DNA of 64,000 bases from Urechidicola croceus (GTDB lineage Bacteria; Bacteroidota; Bacteroidia; Flavobacteriales; Flavobacteriaceae). A program made the translations under genes and the position numbers. The notes under the pieces are model-generated. The model did no database searches. It saw nothing but the letters and a program-made list of their open reading frames with translations, and was not told the origin of the DNA. The stretch is from NCBI GenBank assembly GCA_905181865.1, contig CAJIZG010000001.1, forward strand, positions 248,001-312,000, written 5' to 3'. Each line of letters opens with the position of its first letter. Positions within the stretch are counted from its first letter, which is position 1. Below are positions 17,695 through 25,805 of the stretch, one piece after another.

Positions 17695-17974
17695 ATACAA
17701 ATTAAGTAATACTACAAAAGAAGATCTAATACGCATTCATCAATACGGAGTAAAGAGATTTGGAATGTCACAAGCTGACAAATATTTTGAATCATTTTTC
17801 GAGAATTTTGATATTATAGCGGACAGACCTTTCTCTTTTGAATCGGTAGATTTTATAAAGAAAGGATACCGACGTTGTCCTTGTGGAACAGATAGTATTT
17901 ATTATAAAATTGAAAATGATATTGTAGAGATTATGACTATCATTGGTCGTCAGGATTTAAAGAATATAATTTAG
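17687..17974 (+). CDS. parE: ParE/RelE-superfamily toxin
   Basis: The 95-residue product has the ParE fold pattern: YKLSNTTKEDLIRIHQYGVKRFG at the N-terminus, a helix pair, then GYRRCPCGTDSIYYKI and a C-terminal VEIMTIIGRQDL strand. ParE proteins poison DNA gyrase; RelE relatives cleave mRNA. The family subtype here is ParE by similarity of the helical start and the GRQDL end. It overlaps the antitoxin gene by 8 bp. Site E begins 14 bp after the stop. Confidence 0.92.
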   Translation: MAKYKLSNTTKEDLIRIHQYGVKRFGMSQADKYFESFFENFDIIADRPFSFESVDFIKKGYRRCPCGTDSIYYKIENDIVEIMTIIGRQDLKNII

Positions 17975-17987
17975 GAAAGAAAAAACA

Positions 17988-18199
17988 GTAGCCAACACCG
18001 GCTATAATAAATAGCTTTGCTCCTATTCGCATTCAAAATTATTTTTCTAAATTACGGTCTTATAAAAGGTATGAAACTCTAGGTACGCAGTTTTAAAACA
18101 CTCACTATGTTTTGACTCAAGCACTGGTGGGTTCGGTTCGCCAAAACAGGTCGTTTTAAAACCGCCAACCGCAACTTATCATAGCCAAAAACGTTGTAT
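17988..18199 (+). other. attC-like cassette recombination site E
   Basis: The left outer region ACAGTAGCCAAC (17985-17996) complements its own cassette start at 17353 (GTTGGCAACTAT) at 10 of 12 positions. After unpaired ACC the inner arm is GGCTATAATAAATAGC (18000-18015). The right inner arm GCAACTTATCATAGCC (18171-18186) pairs at about 13 of 16. AAAAAC is unpaired before core G|TTGTAT (18193-18199). This is the longest of the sites. The cassette that should start at 18194 has no identifiable end in the window. Confidence 0.75.
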
Positions 18200-18823
18200 T
18201 TAATAAGTAGTACCATTTGGGTTCCAAAGAAGTTTTTTAGTGGCTCAAATAAGATTGGAATTTGGTACAATTTTAAAATAGTATGTAGTTGAAACTCGAC
18301 AGATTTTTTGGCTTAAACTGTGTTCCGTAATTAATAGTTTTATTTAAATTAAGGAAGTCTCTGCAAACTTTCTTCGAATTATTTACTAGCTCTAGCTCTT
18401 AAAACATGCAACTATTACTAACTCAAAAAACATAACTATTTAAAAAAAATAAAGTGAAATAATTTTTAAAAAAATAAAACTAACTCAATTTTTGACAACT
18501 GAAATTGAAATTTAAAGAACAAGTAGATGAAGGAAGCACGAGAACATTTTCTAATCGGTTTGAGGTTTTTTCTTCTAGTAAATACGAGTGCAAAGGATCT
18601 GCCAAGTTTGATAGCTTCAACATCAAGAGAGGAAAAAGTTGTTTGACATGAATATAAATTTAGCCTTTGTTAGCGGAAATTAAAGGAAAAATAACGAGAA
18701 GCGTATCATCAAAACTGTAATAAGCGGGTTCAATGGCATGATAATCCCTGTTTTATTTCCAAGAAATTACGTTCATTAAAGTCCAAAAGTTAGTATCTTG
18801 TACTCCTTAAAAAAAGCCTTTTT
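18200..18823. other. Gene-free stretch after the cassette array
   Basis: It begins with the start of an open-ended cassette (TTGTATTTAATAAG) and continues with AT-rich sequence without a credible gene in any frame. The segment from about 18500 to 18780 has weak coding character but is broken by stops, and could not be assigned. The boundary between mobile and resident DNA probably lies in here. Confidence 0.35.
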
Positions 18824-19408
18824 TTGAATACAAATAATCTATATCCGATCTTTTTAAAAACCAAAAACCTAGAAATTTTAGTTGTTGGTGGTGGTAATGT
18901 TGCAGAAGAAAAACTCACCTTTCTTTTAAAATCGAGTCCCGATGCCAATGTAACGATGGTTTCGCCTTTTTTTAGAGAAAACACCATTGCGCTTGCAGCT
19001 ACTGGTAACGTAACCATGGTCACTAAAAAATACAGAAAAAAATATTTAAAAGGAAAGCACATGGTGATTGCAACCACAGACAATGTGCCTGTAAATGTGC
19101 AGGTGTATAAAGATTGCAGAAAAAGAAATATCTTGGTAAATGTTGCTGATAATCCGCCGTATTGCGATTTTTATATGGGTGGTATTGTTACAAAAGGCAA
19201 TGTGAAATTGGCCATTTCTACCAACGGACAATCGCCAACAACCGCAAAAAGATTAAGACAGTTTTTTGAAGAGGTAATTCCGGAAGATGTGAATGAATTT
19301 ATCAATAATTTAAATACTTACAGAAAAACCATTAAAGGCGATTTCGAAGAAAAAGTAAAAGTGCTAAACGATATTACGAAGAATTTAGTAGAGAAAAAAT
19401 CGGATTAA
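18824..19408 (+). CDS. Siroheme synthase N-terminal type precorrin-2 dehydrogenase
   Basis: The 194-residue product has the Rossmann opening NLEILVVGGGNVAEEKLTFLL, the conserved NPPYCDFYMGGIV (usually NxxxxCDF, with the catalytic region) and ISTNGQSPTTAKRLR. These are the landmarks of the CysG-N/Met8 family that oxidises precorrin-2 and can insert iron on the way to siroheme. The start is a TTG at 18824, chosen because the family begins a few residues before LYPIFLKTK. The siroheme product would serve sulfite or nitrite reductase. It overlaps the convergent rubredoxin-domain remnant by 4 bp. Confidence 0.88.
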   Translation: MNTNNLYPIFLKTKNLEILVVGGGNVAEEKLTFLLKSSPDANVTMVSPFFRENTIALAATGNVTMVTKKYRKKYLKGKHMVIATTDNVPVNVQVYKDCRKRNILVNVADNPPYCDFYMGGIVTKGNVKLAISTNGQSPTTAKRLRQFFEEVIPEDVNEFINNLNTYRKTIKGDFEEKVKVLNDITKNLVEKKSD

Positions 19409-19626
19409 AATTCTACAATTACAAAAGATTCTTTAGGTGATTCGCAAACAGAACATTGGTAGGTGTTTTCTAAAGATTCAAAAAGAGTACCCGGTGCTAT
19501 ATTTGCTTTTTCATCTCCAAAAGAGGCATCGTATAAGGTTAAACAATCTGCACATTGATGGGCGGTCATCTTCTCTATTATTTTATTGTTTTTGCCGGCG
19601 TCATTGTTATCGGGTTCATTACCAAA
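19405..19626 (-). pseudogene. C-terminal rubredoxin-like domain of a gene cut by an IS3 element
   Basis: Reading on the minus strand, the frame enters from the IS end and runs to a TAA at 19405-19407. It encodes KIIEKMTAHQCADC, a spacer, then TYQCSVCESPKESF. The two CxxC pairs are those of a rubredoxin iron site, in a form found at the C-terminus of flavobacterial nitrite/nitrate assimilation proteins. The 5' part is missing, and the sequence on the far side of the IS is unrelated. The neighbouring siroheme gene fits an assimilatory nitrite or sulfite reductase context. Confidence 0.65.
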
Positions 19627-19691
19627 TGTATGTAGTCAAATAAAAATGAACTTTTTCGCTCAAAATTTAAGAGAGGTTTCTGCTAATTTAG

Positions 19692-20657
19692 TTAAAAATT
19701 TTGATACTGTTTTTTTCTAGCTTTCAAAGTGCTATTTTTTGTCATTTTGCGTTTTCTTAATTTTCTTTCGGCTGTTCCAAAATATACTTCTGCTGGAGTT
19801 ACATTTTTCAAAGATTCATGATAGCGTTCATAATTGTAATACTGAACAAATTCTTTCATTTTTTCTTCTAATTGTCCAGGGCTAAAGTAATTATCAAGTT
19901 TTACAATGTTTTTCATTGATCTATGATAACGTTCAATTTTGCCCTGAGTTTGAGGATGTAATGGTCTTCCTCTGATATGTTTCATATTTTTCTCTCCGAT
20001 ATAGTCTGCTAACTCGTGTGAGATGTAACAAGACCCATTATCTGACAACAACCTAGGCATTGATTTTTCATTAACTCCAGAAAATGCAATAGCTGCATCG
20101 ATTGTATTGGTGACATCTTCTGCTCTCATTGTTGAACAAAGCTTCCATGTAACAATGTAACGACTGTAATCATCCAAAATAGTTGATAAATAATACCAAC
20201 CCCAACCAAATATTTTGAAATAAGTAAAATCAGTTTGCCACATTTGATTCACGGCAGTTGTTTTATCGTGAAAACTATCCGAAGCACTCATTATTCTAAA
20301 TGAAGGCGATGATATGAATCCATTTTCCTTTAAAATCCGATAGACACTTGACTCGCTGATATAATAGTTGTAATTATCCGTAATATGCCAAGCAACCTCC
20401 CTAGAAGATAACTCAGGCTTTTCTAACGCAATTTCAACTACTTTGTCTCTATCGACGATATTTATCTTATTCCACGTCCCAACTCTCTCTGATTTCTTAC
20501 GAGCTAGACCTTCAAAGCCTTTTTGGGTATATAAATTATACCAATTATAAAAGGTTGTCTTATTGATTTTAAGCTCTTTGAGTGTTCGGTTTATTCCAAG
20601 ATCAGACTGCTCAACAAGTTGTATCATTTCGTACTTTTCTGATTGACTATAGTGCAT
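19692..20657 (-). CDS. IS3-family transposase OrfB (integrase catalytic subunit)
   Basis: The 321-residue product has an N-terminal helix-turn-helix (RTLKELKINKTTFYNWYNLY) and an rve-type DDE core: WQTDFTYFK (first Asp), LLSDNGSCYI (second Asp) and QTQGKIERYHR (Glu). It is probably made as an OrfAB fusion by -1 slippage at an A8 tract (complement of 20691-20698), since the orfB frame is open upstream through that tract. The full length and all catalytic residues suggest an active enzyme. Confidence 0.93.
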   Translation of the reverse strand: MHYSQSEKYEMIQLVEQSDLGINRTLKELKINKTTFYNWYNLYTQKGFEGLARKKSERVGTWNKINIVDRDKVVEIALEKPELSSREVAWHITDNYNYYISESSVYRILKENGFISSPSFRIMSASDSFHDKTTAVNQMWQTDFTYFKIFGWGWYYLSTILDDYSRYIVTWKLCSTMRAEDVTNTIDAAIAFSGVNEKSMPRLLSDNGSCYISHELADYIGEKNMKHIRGRPLHPQTQGKIERYHRSMKNIVKLDNYFSPGQLEEKMKEFVQYYNYERYHESLKNVTPAEVYFGTAERKLRKRKMTKNSTLKARKKQYQNF

Positions 20658-20671
20658 ATACTTCTCTCTTT

Positions 20672-21022
20672 TTACTCGTCTCCACGTAAGTTTTTTTTCA
20701 GAAACCGAACTTCTAGAGAAAGCTCTGCAACCAACTCTTTTAAAGTACCATTCTCACCTTTGAGTTCGTGAACCTCCGATGTGTTAGCTTCTCGCATCGT
20801 ATCTCCATTTAGCCTGCGCTTTCCTGCTTCCATGAAATCTTTGGACCATTTGTAGTAATTAGCTTGATGGATGCTTTCTTTTCGACACAATTCTGCAATG
20901 GTCGTTTCACCACGCATTCCTTCAATAATAATCCTGATTTTGTCTTCTGAATTGTAAGCTTTTCTTGTCTTACGTTTTAAGTCGCTAATTAAAGCACTGG
21001 CACTTTTCTTGTTTTTCATCAT
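20672..21022 (-). CDS. IS3-family transposase OrfA (helix-turn-helix subunit)
   Basis: The 116-residue basic protein has a transposase_8-type helix-turn-helix (EDKIRIIIEGMRGETTIAELC, then SIHQANYYKWS) and a C-terminal leucine-zipper-like helix (LKGENGTLKELVAEL), as in IS3-family OrfA. The last codons read through the A8 slippery tract used for frameshifting into orfB. Confidence 0.9.
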   Translation of the reverse strand: MMKNKKSASALISDLKRKTRKAYNSEDKIRIIIEGMRGETTIAELCRKESIHQANYYKWSKDFMEAGKRRLNGDTMREANTSEVHELKGENGTLKELVAELSLEVRFLKKNLRGDE

Positions 21023-21107
21023 TTAAGATTTAAAGGTTTGTAAAAATAATAAAACCTATCTCTTATATTAAAGTGATAATTAGTTCACTTTTTGCTGACG
21101 TTATACA

Positions 21108-21133
21108 CTTAACCATACACAATAACGTTAGCC
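21108..21133 (+). other. Right half of an attC-like site (F), cut by the IS3 element
   Basis: CTTAACCATACAC followed by AATAAC and core G|TTAGCC (21127-21133) matches the right halves of sites B-E. The left half is missing because the IS3 right end abuts it at 21107. The esterase cassette starts at 21128. Confidence 0.65.
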
Positions 21134-21149
21134 AATTTAAAAAGAAGAA

Positions 21150-22427
21150 ATGAGGAATATTTTAAAACTTTTAATTTTTTGTATCGTTGCATTATTGGGA
21201 TGTAATGAGAAAAAAGATAATTATAACCCTATTAAAGAAGGAATAAGCCAGAGCTTAGAAGAATGGTTGGCTAAACCAATTGAAGAACGAGAACCTTTAG
21301 AAAGCTTAGATTTCTCAAAAGAATCATTAACACAAAGCCAGGCAGAAAATGTTACGACACTTTTTTTTCAAGATAGGCAGGCAACTAGTCTAAATGAACA
21401 TGGGCAACAGTGGAGCGATCGTGTACTCTATTATAATGGACATATCATGCCATTTTATTATCAAATATTTGGTAATAAACCACCTGAAGGAAGAAGTTTG
21501 TTTATCTCATTACATGGAGGTGGGGGAACAACAGCTGCCATCAATGACCAGCAATATGAAAATCAAAAGTATTTATATGATCAGGCTATGAACTCTATTG
21601 AAGGTGTATATTTAGCACCAAGAGCTCCAACTAATACATGGAATTTATGGCATCAAAATCATATTGACGATTTTTTAAATATCATTATCCAAATGGCTAT
21701 AGCAGTAGAAAACGTAAACCCTAATAAAGTATATTTATTGGGTTATTCAGCCGGGGGTGATGGAGTGTATCAATTGGCTCCACGAATGGCAGATAGATGG
21801 GCAGCGGCATCAATGATGGCAGGTCACCCTAATGATGCATCTCCTTTAGGACTGAATAACACTCCTTTTGCAATACATGTAGGTGCTCTGGATAATGCTT
21901 ATGATAGAAACCTTAAAGCACAAGAATGGAAAAGCCTGCTTGACGATTTGGAAAATAATACTATTGGATCCTATTTCCATGATGTACAACTTCATGATGA
22001 ATTAGGACATTGGATGGATCTACAAGATGCCGTGGCTCTTCCTTGGATGAAAAATTACGAACGCAATCCTATTCCTGAAAAGGTTGTATGGCAGCAAGAT
22101 AATAGACATCATAGTAGTTTTTATTGGATAGGAATACCTGAAAACTTGATTGAAACCGGAGGGAAAATTATAGCCGAATACAATACTCAACTAAATGAGA
22201 TAAATATAATTTCTAATTATAGTAATATAATTCAACTATGTATCAATGATAAAATGTTGAATTTGAATGATCCTATAATTATTAAATATCAGGGCAAAGT
22301 TATATCTCAGAAAATTTTTAATAGGTCCGTTTTAAATATCCATGAAACCTTATCCACTAAAGGAGATTCTGAACTATCATTCCCCTGTGTATTAACAGTA
22401 ATCAATAATGAAAATGTCCAAGAATAA
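21150..22427 (+). CDS. Alpha/beta hydrolase lipoprotein (esterase/depolymerase type)
   Basis: The 425-residue product has a lipoprotein signal (ALLGC lipobox, Cys near residue 18). The alpha/beta hydrolase domain has LFISLHGGGGTT (oxyanion), VYLLGYSAGGDGVYQLA (nucleophile Ser), HVGALDNAYDR (acid) and DELGHWMDLQ (His). A C-terminal beta domain of about 100 residues follows. It resembles the PHB-depolymerase/feruloyl-esterase group and probably acts at the cell surface. It is the only gene of a complete cassette bounded by sites F and J, and follows the cassette start by 23 bp. Confidence 0.85.
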   Translation: MRNILKLLIFCIVALLGCNEKKDNYNPIKEGISQSLEEWLAKPIEEREPLESLDFSKESLTQSQAENVTTLFFQDRQATSLNEHGQQWSDRVLYYNGHIMPFYYQIFGNKPPEGRSLFISLHGGGGTTAAINDQQYENQKYLYDQAMNSIEGVYLAPRAPTNTWNLWHQNHIDDFLNIIIQMAIAVENVNPNKVYLLGYSAGGDGVYQLAPRMADRWAAASMMAGHPNDASPLGLNNTPFAIHVGALDNAYDRNLKAQEWKSLLDDLENNTIGSYFHDVQLHDELGHWMDLQDAVALPWMKNYERNPIPEKVVWQQDNRHHSSFYWIGIPENLIETGGKIIAEYNTQLNEINIISNYSNIIQLCINDKMLNLNDPIIIKYQGKVISQKIFNRSVLNIHETLSTKGDSELSFPCVLTVINNENVQE

Positions 22428-22467
22428 ATAAGATACTAATAATTCGCAGACATAGAAAATAACATTT

Positions 22468-22583
22468 GCTAACAATGGTAAACGTTGCACAAGCCTTTAA
22501 AAAGATATACAATCATACAAAAGTTCCCTTCTAAGGGGCTTTTTTTTTATAACAGTTCTACAATCGTAATTTTAAACGTTGGC
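22468..22583 (+). other. attC-like cassette recombination site J
   Basis: The left outer box GCTAAC (22468-22473), read with its flank, complements its own cassette start at 21127 (GTTAGCCAATTT) at 10 of 12 positions. The right core is G|TTGGC at 22578-22583. Inner arms pair less well than in sites B-E. A terminator-like hairpin with a T-run sits in the centre at 22521-22550. Confidence 0.62.
22521..22550 (+). terminator. Terminator-like hairpin within site J
   Basis: Around 22524-22540 a stem made of TTCCCTT and AAGGGGC (one G-T pair) is followed by a run of nine T residues. It would end transcription of the esterase gene. Confidence 0.6.
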
Positions 22584-23120
22584 TAATCTGCTAATAAAGC
22601 GTATAAGAATATGATTATTTAAGTTGGACTTTCACTACTCTTATCTTTTTTTTAAAATTATACTTGGAAGAGAAATCTGGAACATGGTAGATGTAATTGC
22701 CGAAATTGGACTTATTGCAAGCCTATTTATGAATAGAACAAAAAGCTAACGCTACTCCAAAAATTGCAAAAGCATATGTTTTGCCAACGCTAGCTGCATG
22801 GCAGAAATATTAAATGGAAAAATTCAAATTATAAAAACCCTTGGAAGTAGGTATAGGAAATTTGCAAATTTTAGAAGTACAATCTTCTTTTTTAATGGAG
22901 GATTAAATGTATACCCACGCACAGTTACGGGTAGAACCTTATCAATAAACAAAATCCGCAAAACATTATGAATTTAGGCTTGTAGATTTAAGATAATTGT
23001 ATGGACTTGTGGATATAATTGTTTTTGTCAGTTTACTATACGTAGGATTTTTTTAACTATTGTTTTACCATTTTCCTGTTAAAAAAAACTAAATTTACAT
23101 TTTTAATTTAATCAATAAAA
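22584..23120. other. Gene-poor stretch between cassette site J and the carotenoid cluster
   Basis: No intact gene was found. GCTAACGCTAC (22745-22755) and GCCAACGCTAGC (22783-22794) resemble outer boxes of the cassette sites and may be worn remnants of another site. The second complements the cassette start at 22578 over six bases. AT-rich sequence before 23121 contains TAAATTTA (23090-23097), a possible -7 box for crtD without a well-placed -33. Confidence 0.4.
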
Positions 23121-24593
23121 ATGACTAAAACCGTTGGTGTGATTGGAGCTGGGATAGGAGGTCTTGCATTATCAATTCGACTAGCAAATCAAGGATTTAA
23201 AGTAACTATTTTTGAGAAAAATAGTTGCCCAGGAGGTAAATTGAGTGAACTTAATATAAATGGATTTCGGTTTGACAAAGGTCCATCATTATTTACTATG
23301 CCAGCGCTAATAGATGAATTGACTAATTTGCAAGGGAGTTCGCATAAATTTGAATACCAGAAATTAAAAGTCATCACTAACTATTTTTATGCGGATGGAA
23401 CGCAACTAAAAGCATCTGCTAATTTAGAAGAATTTGCAACGGAAGTACATTTAAAATTAGATGAAAACAAAGAAACTGTTTTAAAGCACATAAAGCGCAA
23501 CGCTTTTTATTTTAAAACAACGGAAGATTTGTTTTTGAAACAATCACTACATCAGTTGAAAAATTTCATTAATCTGAGGACAGCAAAAGGTGTATTATTT
23601 TCCCCGTTCTTGGGTTTATGGAGTACTATGCATAAAAAAAACGAAAAAACTTTTTCGAATCCAAAAACGGTACAATTGTTTAATCGATTTGCAACCTATA
23701 ACGGTTCTAATCCATATAAAGCACCTGCCTTAATGAATATGATTTCGCATTTAGAATTTAATCTTGGTGCTTACTTACCTAAAAAAGGGATGCATCAAAT
23801 TACTACACATTTGGTCAAACTAGCAGAAGAAGCTCATGTGGAAATTAAATATAATTCAGCTGTTGAAACTTTAAATGTTGCATCTAACAATAGGATTGCC
23901 TCCATTAAAAGTAATGGTTTCAGCTATCCCTTTGATCTTGTGGCAAGCGATATAGATATTCATGCACTCTACAACTATTTATTGCCAAAATCTTTTACCC
24001 CTAAAAAGCTACTTCAACAAGAAAAATCTAGTAGTGCTTATGTTTTTTATTGGGGAATAAACAAAGAATTTGCCGAATTAGGACTGCATAATATTTTATT
24101 CAGTGATGATTATAAAAAGGAATTTGATTATTTGTTTTCCAAACAATTTCCAACAGAAGACCCTACCATTTATATCAATATTACCTCGAAATATTGCAAA
24201 GAAGATGCACCAGAGGGTTGCGAAAACTGGTTTGTAATGGTAAATGTGCCGCATAATAAAAGCGAGAGTATACATTATGCAGCAGCTATTAGAAAGAATG
24301 TTGTTGATAAAATCAATACAATGTTGAAAACAGATATCGAAAAATATATTATTAGCGAAAGTACTTTAAGTCCAATTGATATAGAAAACCAAACATCTTC
24401 TTTTGGCGGATCACTATATGGTAACTCTAGCAACAATAAATTTGCTGCATTTTTACGACATGCTAATTTTTCGTCAAGTATTAAAAATTTGTTCCTTGTA
24501 GGAGGAAGCGTGCATCCAGGAGGAGGTATTCCGCTATGCCTTTTTAGTGCAAAAATAGCCAGTCAACTGATAGTAGCACAAGAAATGAAATGA
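23121..24593 (+). CDS. crtD: Carotenoid 3,4-desaturase of the phytoene desaturase family
   Basis: The 490-residue FAD-dependent desaturase has the dinucleotide loop VGVIGAGIGGLALSIRL, the GGKLSELNINGFRFDKGP segment shared by CrtI/CrtD enzymes, and the C-terminal LFLVGGSVHPGGGIPLCL motif that binds FAD. The middle part (LEFNLGAYLPKKGMHQIT) is closer to CrtD than to CrtI as I know these families. The gene order with cruF and crtZ supports CrtD, which introduces the 3',4' double bond after hydration of the psi end. It overlaps cruF by 4 bp (ATGA). Confidence 0.82.
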   Translation: MTKTVGVIGAGIGGLALSIRLANQGFKVTIFEKNSCPGGKLSELNINGFRFDKGPSLFTMPALIDELTNLQGSSHKFEYQKLKVITNYFYADGTQLKASANLEEFATEVHLKLDENKETVLKHIKRNAFYFKTTEDLFLKQSLHQLKNFINLRTAKGVLFSPFLGLWSTMHKKNEKTFSNPKTVQLFNRFATYNGSNPYKAPALMNMISHLEFNLGAYLPKKGMHQITTHLVKLAEEAHVEIKYNSAVETLNVASNNRIASIKSNGFSYPFDLVASDIDIHALYNYLLPKSFTPKKLLQQEKSSSAYVFYWGINKEFAELGLHNILFSDDYKKEFDYLFSKQFPTEDPTIYINITSKYCKEDAPEGCENWFVMVNVPHNKSESIHYAAAIRKNVVDKINTMLKTDIEKYIISESTLSPIDIENQTSSFGGSLYGNSSNNKFAAFLRHANFSSSIKNLFLVGGSVHPGGGIPLCLFSAKIASQLIVAQEMK

Positions 24594-25216
24594 AAAAAAC
24601 ATACAAATCATATTTCTTATATTTTTTAATTTTGGTCTATATTTCTGGCTCGGTTGGTTTTGCAGTCAATCCTTCTTTTTTTAGTCCTTTTACACCTTAT
24701 ACATTATTAATTACTTCTTTCGTGTTTTTAATTCATAGTCCATTAGCAGATAAAAAATTTATTTTTGCTTTTTTTTCTATTGCGTTTTTGGGCTTTATTA
24801 TTGAAGTAGTTGGCGTAAAAACTGGATTCATTTTTGGAAAATATTCCTACGGCGACGGATTAGGTTATAAATTTCTTAATGTTCCTCTGGTCATTTCGAT
24901 CAATTGGGCAGTGCTTATTTGTGCTGGCATCATAGTAGTAAGTCGTATCTTTACAAACAAAATAACTGTTTTGTTTTTGGCTGCCGTGCTCGTAACGCTC
25001 ATTGATATAGTTATTGAGCAAGTGGCACCGAAACTAGATTTTTGGCAATTTGAAGGCGGTCTACCTGATTTACAGAATTATTTGAGTTGGATTGGCGTTG
25101 CTTTTTTTACATCTTACTTTTTTTACCCTACAATTATAAAAGGTAATCTTACTGTTTCTTTAATAATTTTGATTTTACAAATTATATTCTTCACCTTTTT
25201 ATGTATATTTATTTAA
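24590..25216 (+). CDS. cruF: Carotenoid 1',2'-hydratase (CruF family membrane protein)
   Basis: The 208-residue product has about six to seven membrane helices and the family segment FLGFIIEVVGVKTGFIFGKY, then YKFLNVPLVISINW and VIEQVAPKLDFWQFEGG. It adds water to the 1',2' double bond of gamma-carotene-type intermediates in the membrane. It overlaps crtD by 4 bp and is separated from crtZ by one base, so the three are an operon. Confidence 0.88.
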   Translation: MKKTYKSYFLYFLILVYISGSVGFAVNPSFFSPFTPYTLLITSFVFLIHSPLADKKFIFAFFSIAFLGFIIEVVGVKTGFIFGKYSYGDGLGYKFLNVPLVISINWAVLICAGIIVVSRIFTNKITVLFLAAVLVTLIDIVIEQVAPKLDFWQFEGGLPDLQNYLSWIGVAFFTSYFFYPTIIKGNLTVSLIILILQIIFFTFLCIFI

Positions 25217-25217
25217 T

Positions 25218-25691
25218 ATGGAAATAATAATTAATTCTAGCATAGTTTTAGTCACTTTTATACTAACAGAATTTTCTGCTTGGGCAAATCACAAATACGT
25301 AATGCATGGTTTTATGTGGTACTTTCATGCTGATCATCATAAAAAAGATCATAAAAGTTGGTTTGAACGAAATGATTTGTTTTTTATGATTTATGCAGTG
25401 CCAAGTTGGTTACTCATCATGTTTGGAATGAAGAACCAATATGCCTGGTACACATGGGTGGGTTTTGGTATTTTATCTTATGGTATAGCATATTTTTTTG
25501 TACATGACCTGATAATTCATCAACGCTTCAAAGTATTTACTAAAACAAAAAATGTATTTGTTTTAGCGTTACGTCGTTCGCACAAAATGCATCACAAAAA
25601 TACTGGAAAAGAAGGTGGCGAAAGTTTTGGAATGTTAATTATTAAGAAAAAATACATTCAAGCTGCCTCAAAACAGTCCAAAACCCTTTAA
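25218..25691 (+). CDS. crtZ: Beta-carotene 3-hydroxylase
   Basis: The 157-residue membrane di-iron hydroxylase has the histidine boxes HKYVMHGF (HxxxxH), FHADHH (HxxHH), HDLIIH and RRSHKMHH. These are the CrtZ/fatty-acid-hydroxylase pattern. It hydroxylates the beta ring at C3, giving zeaxanthin or, with CruF and CrtD, saproxanthin/myxol-type products. It is the third gene of the crt operon. Confidence 0.92.
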   Translation: MEIIINSSIVLVTFILTEFSAWANHKYVMHGFMWYFHADHHKKDHKSWFERNDLFFMIYAVPSWLLIMFGMKNQYAWYTWVGFGILSYGIAYFFVHDLIIHQRFKVFTKTKNVFVLALRRSHKMHHKNTGKEGGESFGMLIIKKKYIQAASKQSKTL

Positions 25692-25805
25692 ACATAACAT
25701 AATACGCTTATAGATATATCTTAAGTTTTAGTTTAAATTTTGGCGCTTTAGCTTTTGTTTATCGTATACATTATTCATTGGCTTTACAGAACATTAAACA
25801 ATCAA

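Larger units (their letters stand above)
19627..21107 (-). mobile_element. IS3-family insertion sequence, copy 1 (complete)
   Basis: The element is 1481 bp with imperfect 26-bp terminal inverted repeats. The left end begins TGTATGTAGTCAAATAAAAA and the right end, read on the other strand, begins TGTATAACGTCAGCAAAAAG; both continue to TGAACT. It carries orfA and orfB with an A8 slippery tract. Flanking bases (...ACCAAA and CTTAACC...) show no target duplication, and the genes on the two sides do not continue each other. A deletion or recombination has therefore probably occurred here. A second copy lies at the right window edge. Confidence 0.88.

Noticed and set aside
13194-18199. Reading the large inverted repeats as simple terminators, REP elements or IS ends
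   Set aside because: Unequal spacers, varying centres, matched inner arms and especially the complementarity of outer boxes with their own cassette starts are not explained by terminators or IS ends. No transposase lies inside or beside them.
10318-18199. A prophage or ICE starting at the recombinase
   Set aside because: No phage structural, relaxase or conjugation genes follow, and cargo genes are separated by repeated sites instead of being packed into phage-like operons.
22745-22794. A further complete cassette site
   Set aside because: Two outer-box-like motifs (GCTAACGC and GCCAACGC) are present but arms and a CG|TT core could not be paired convincingly; noted only as a possible remnant.
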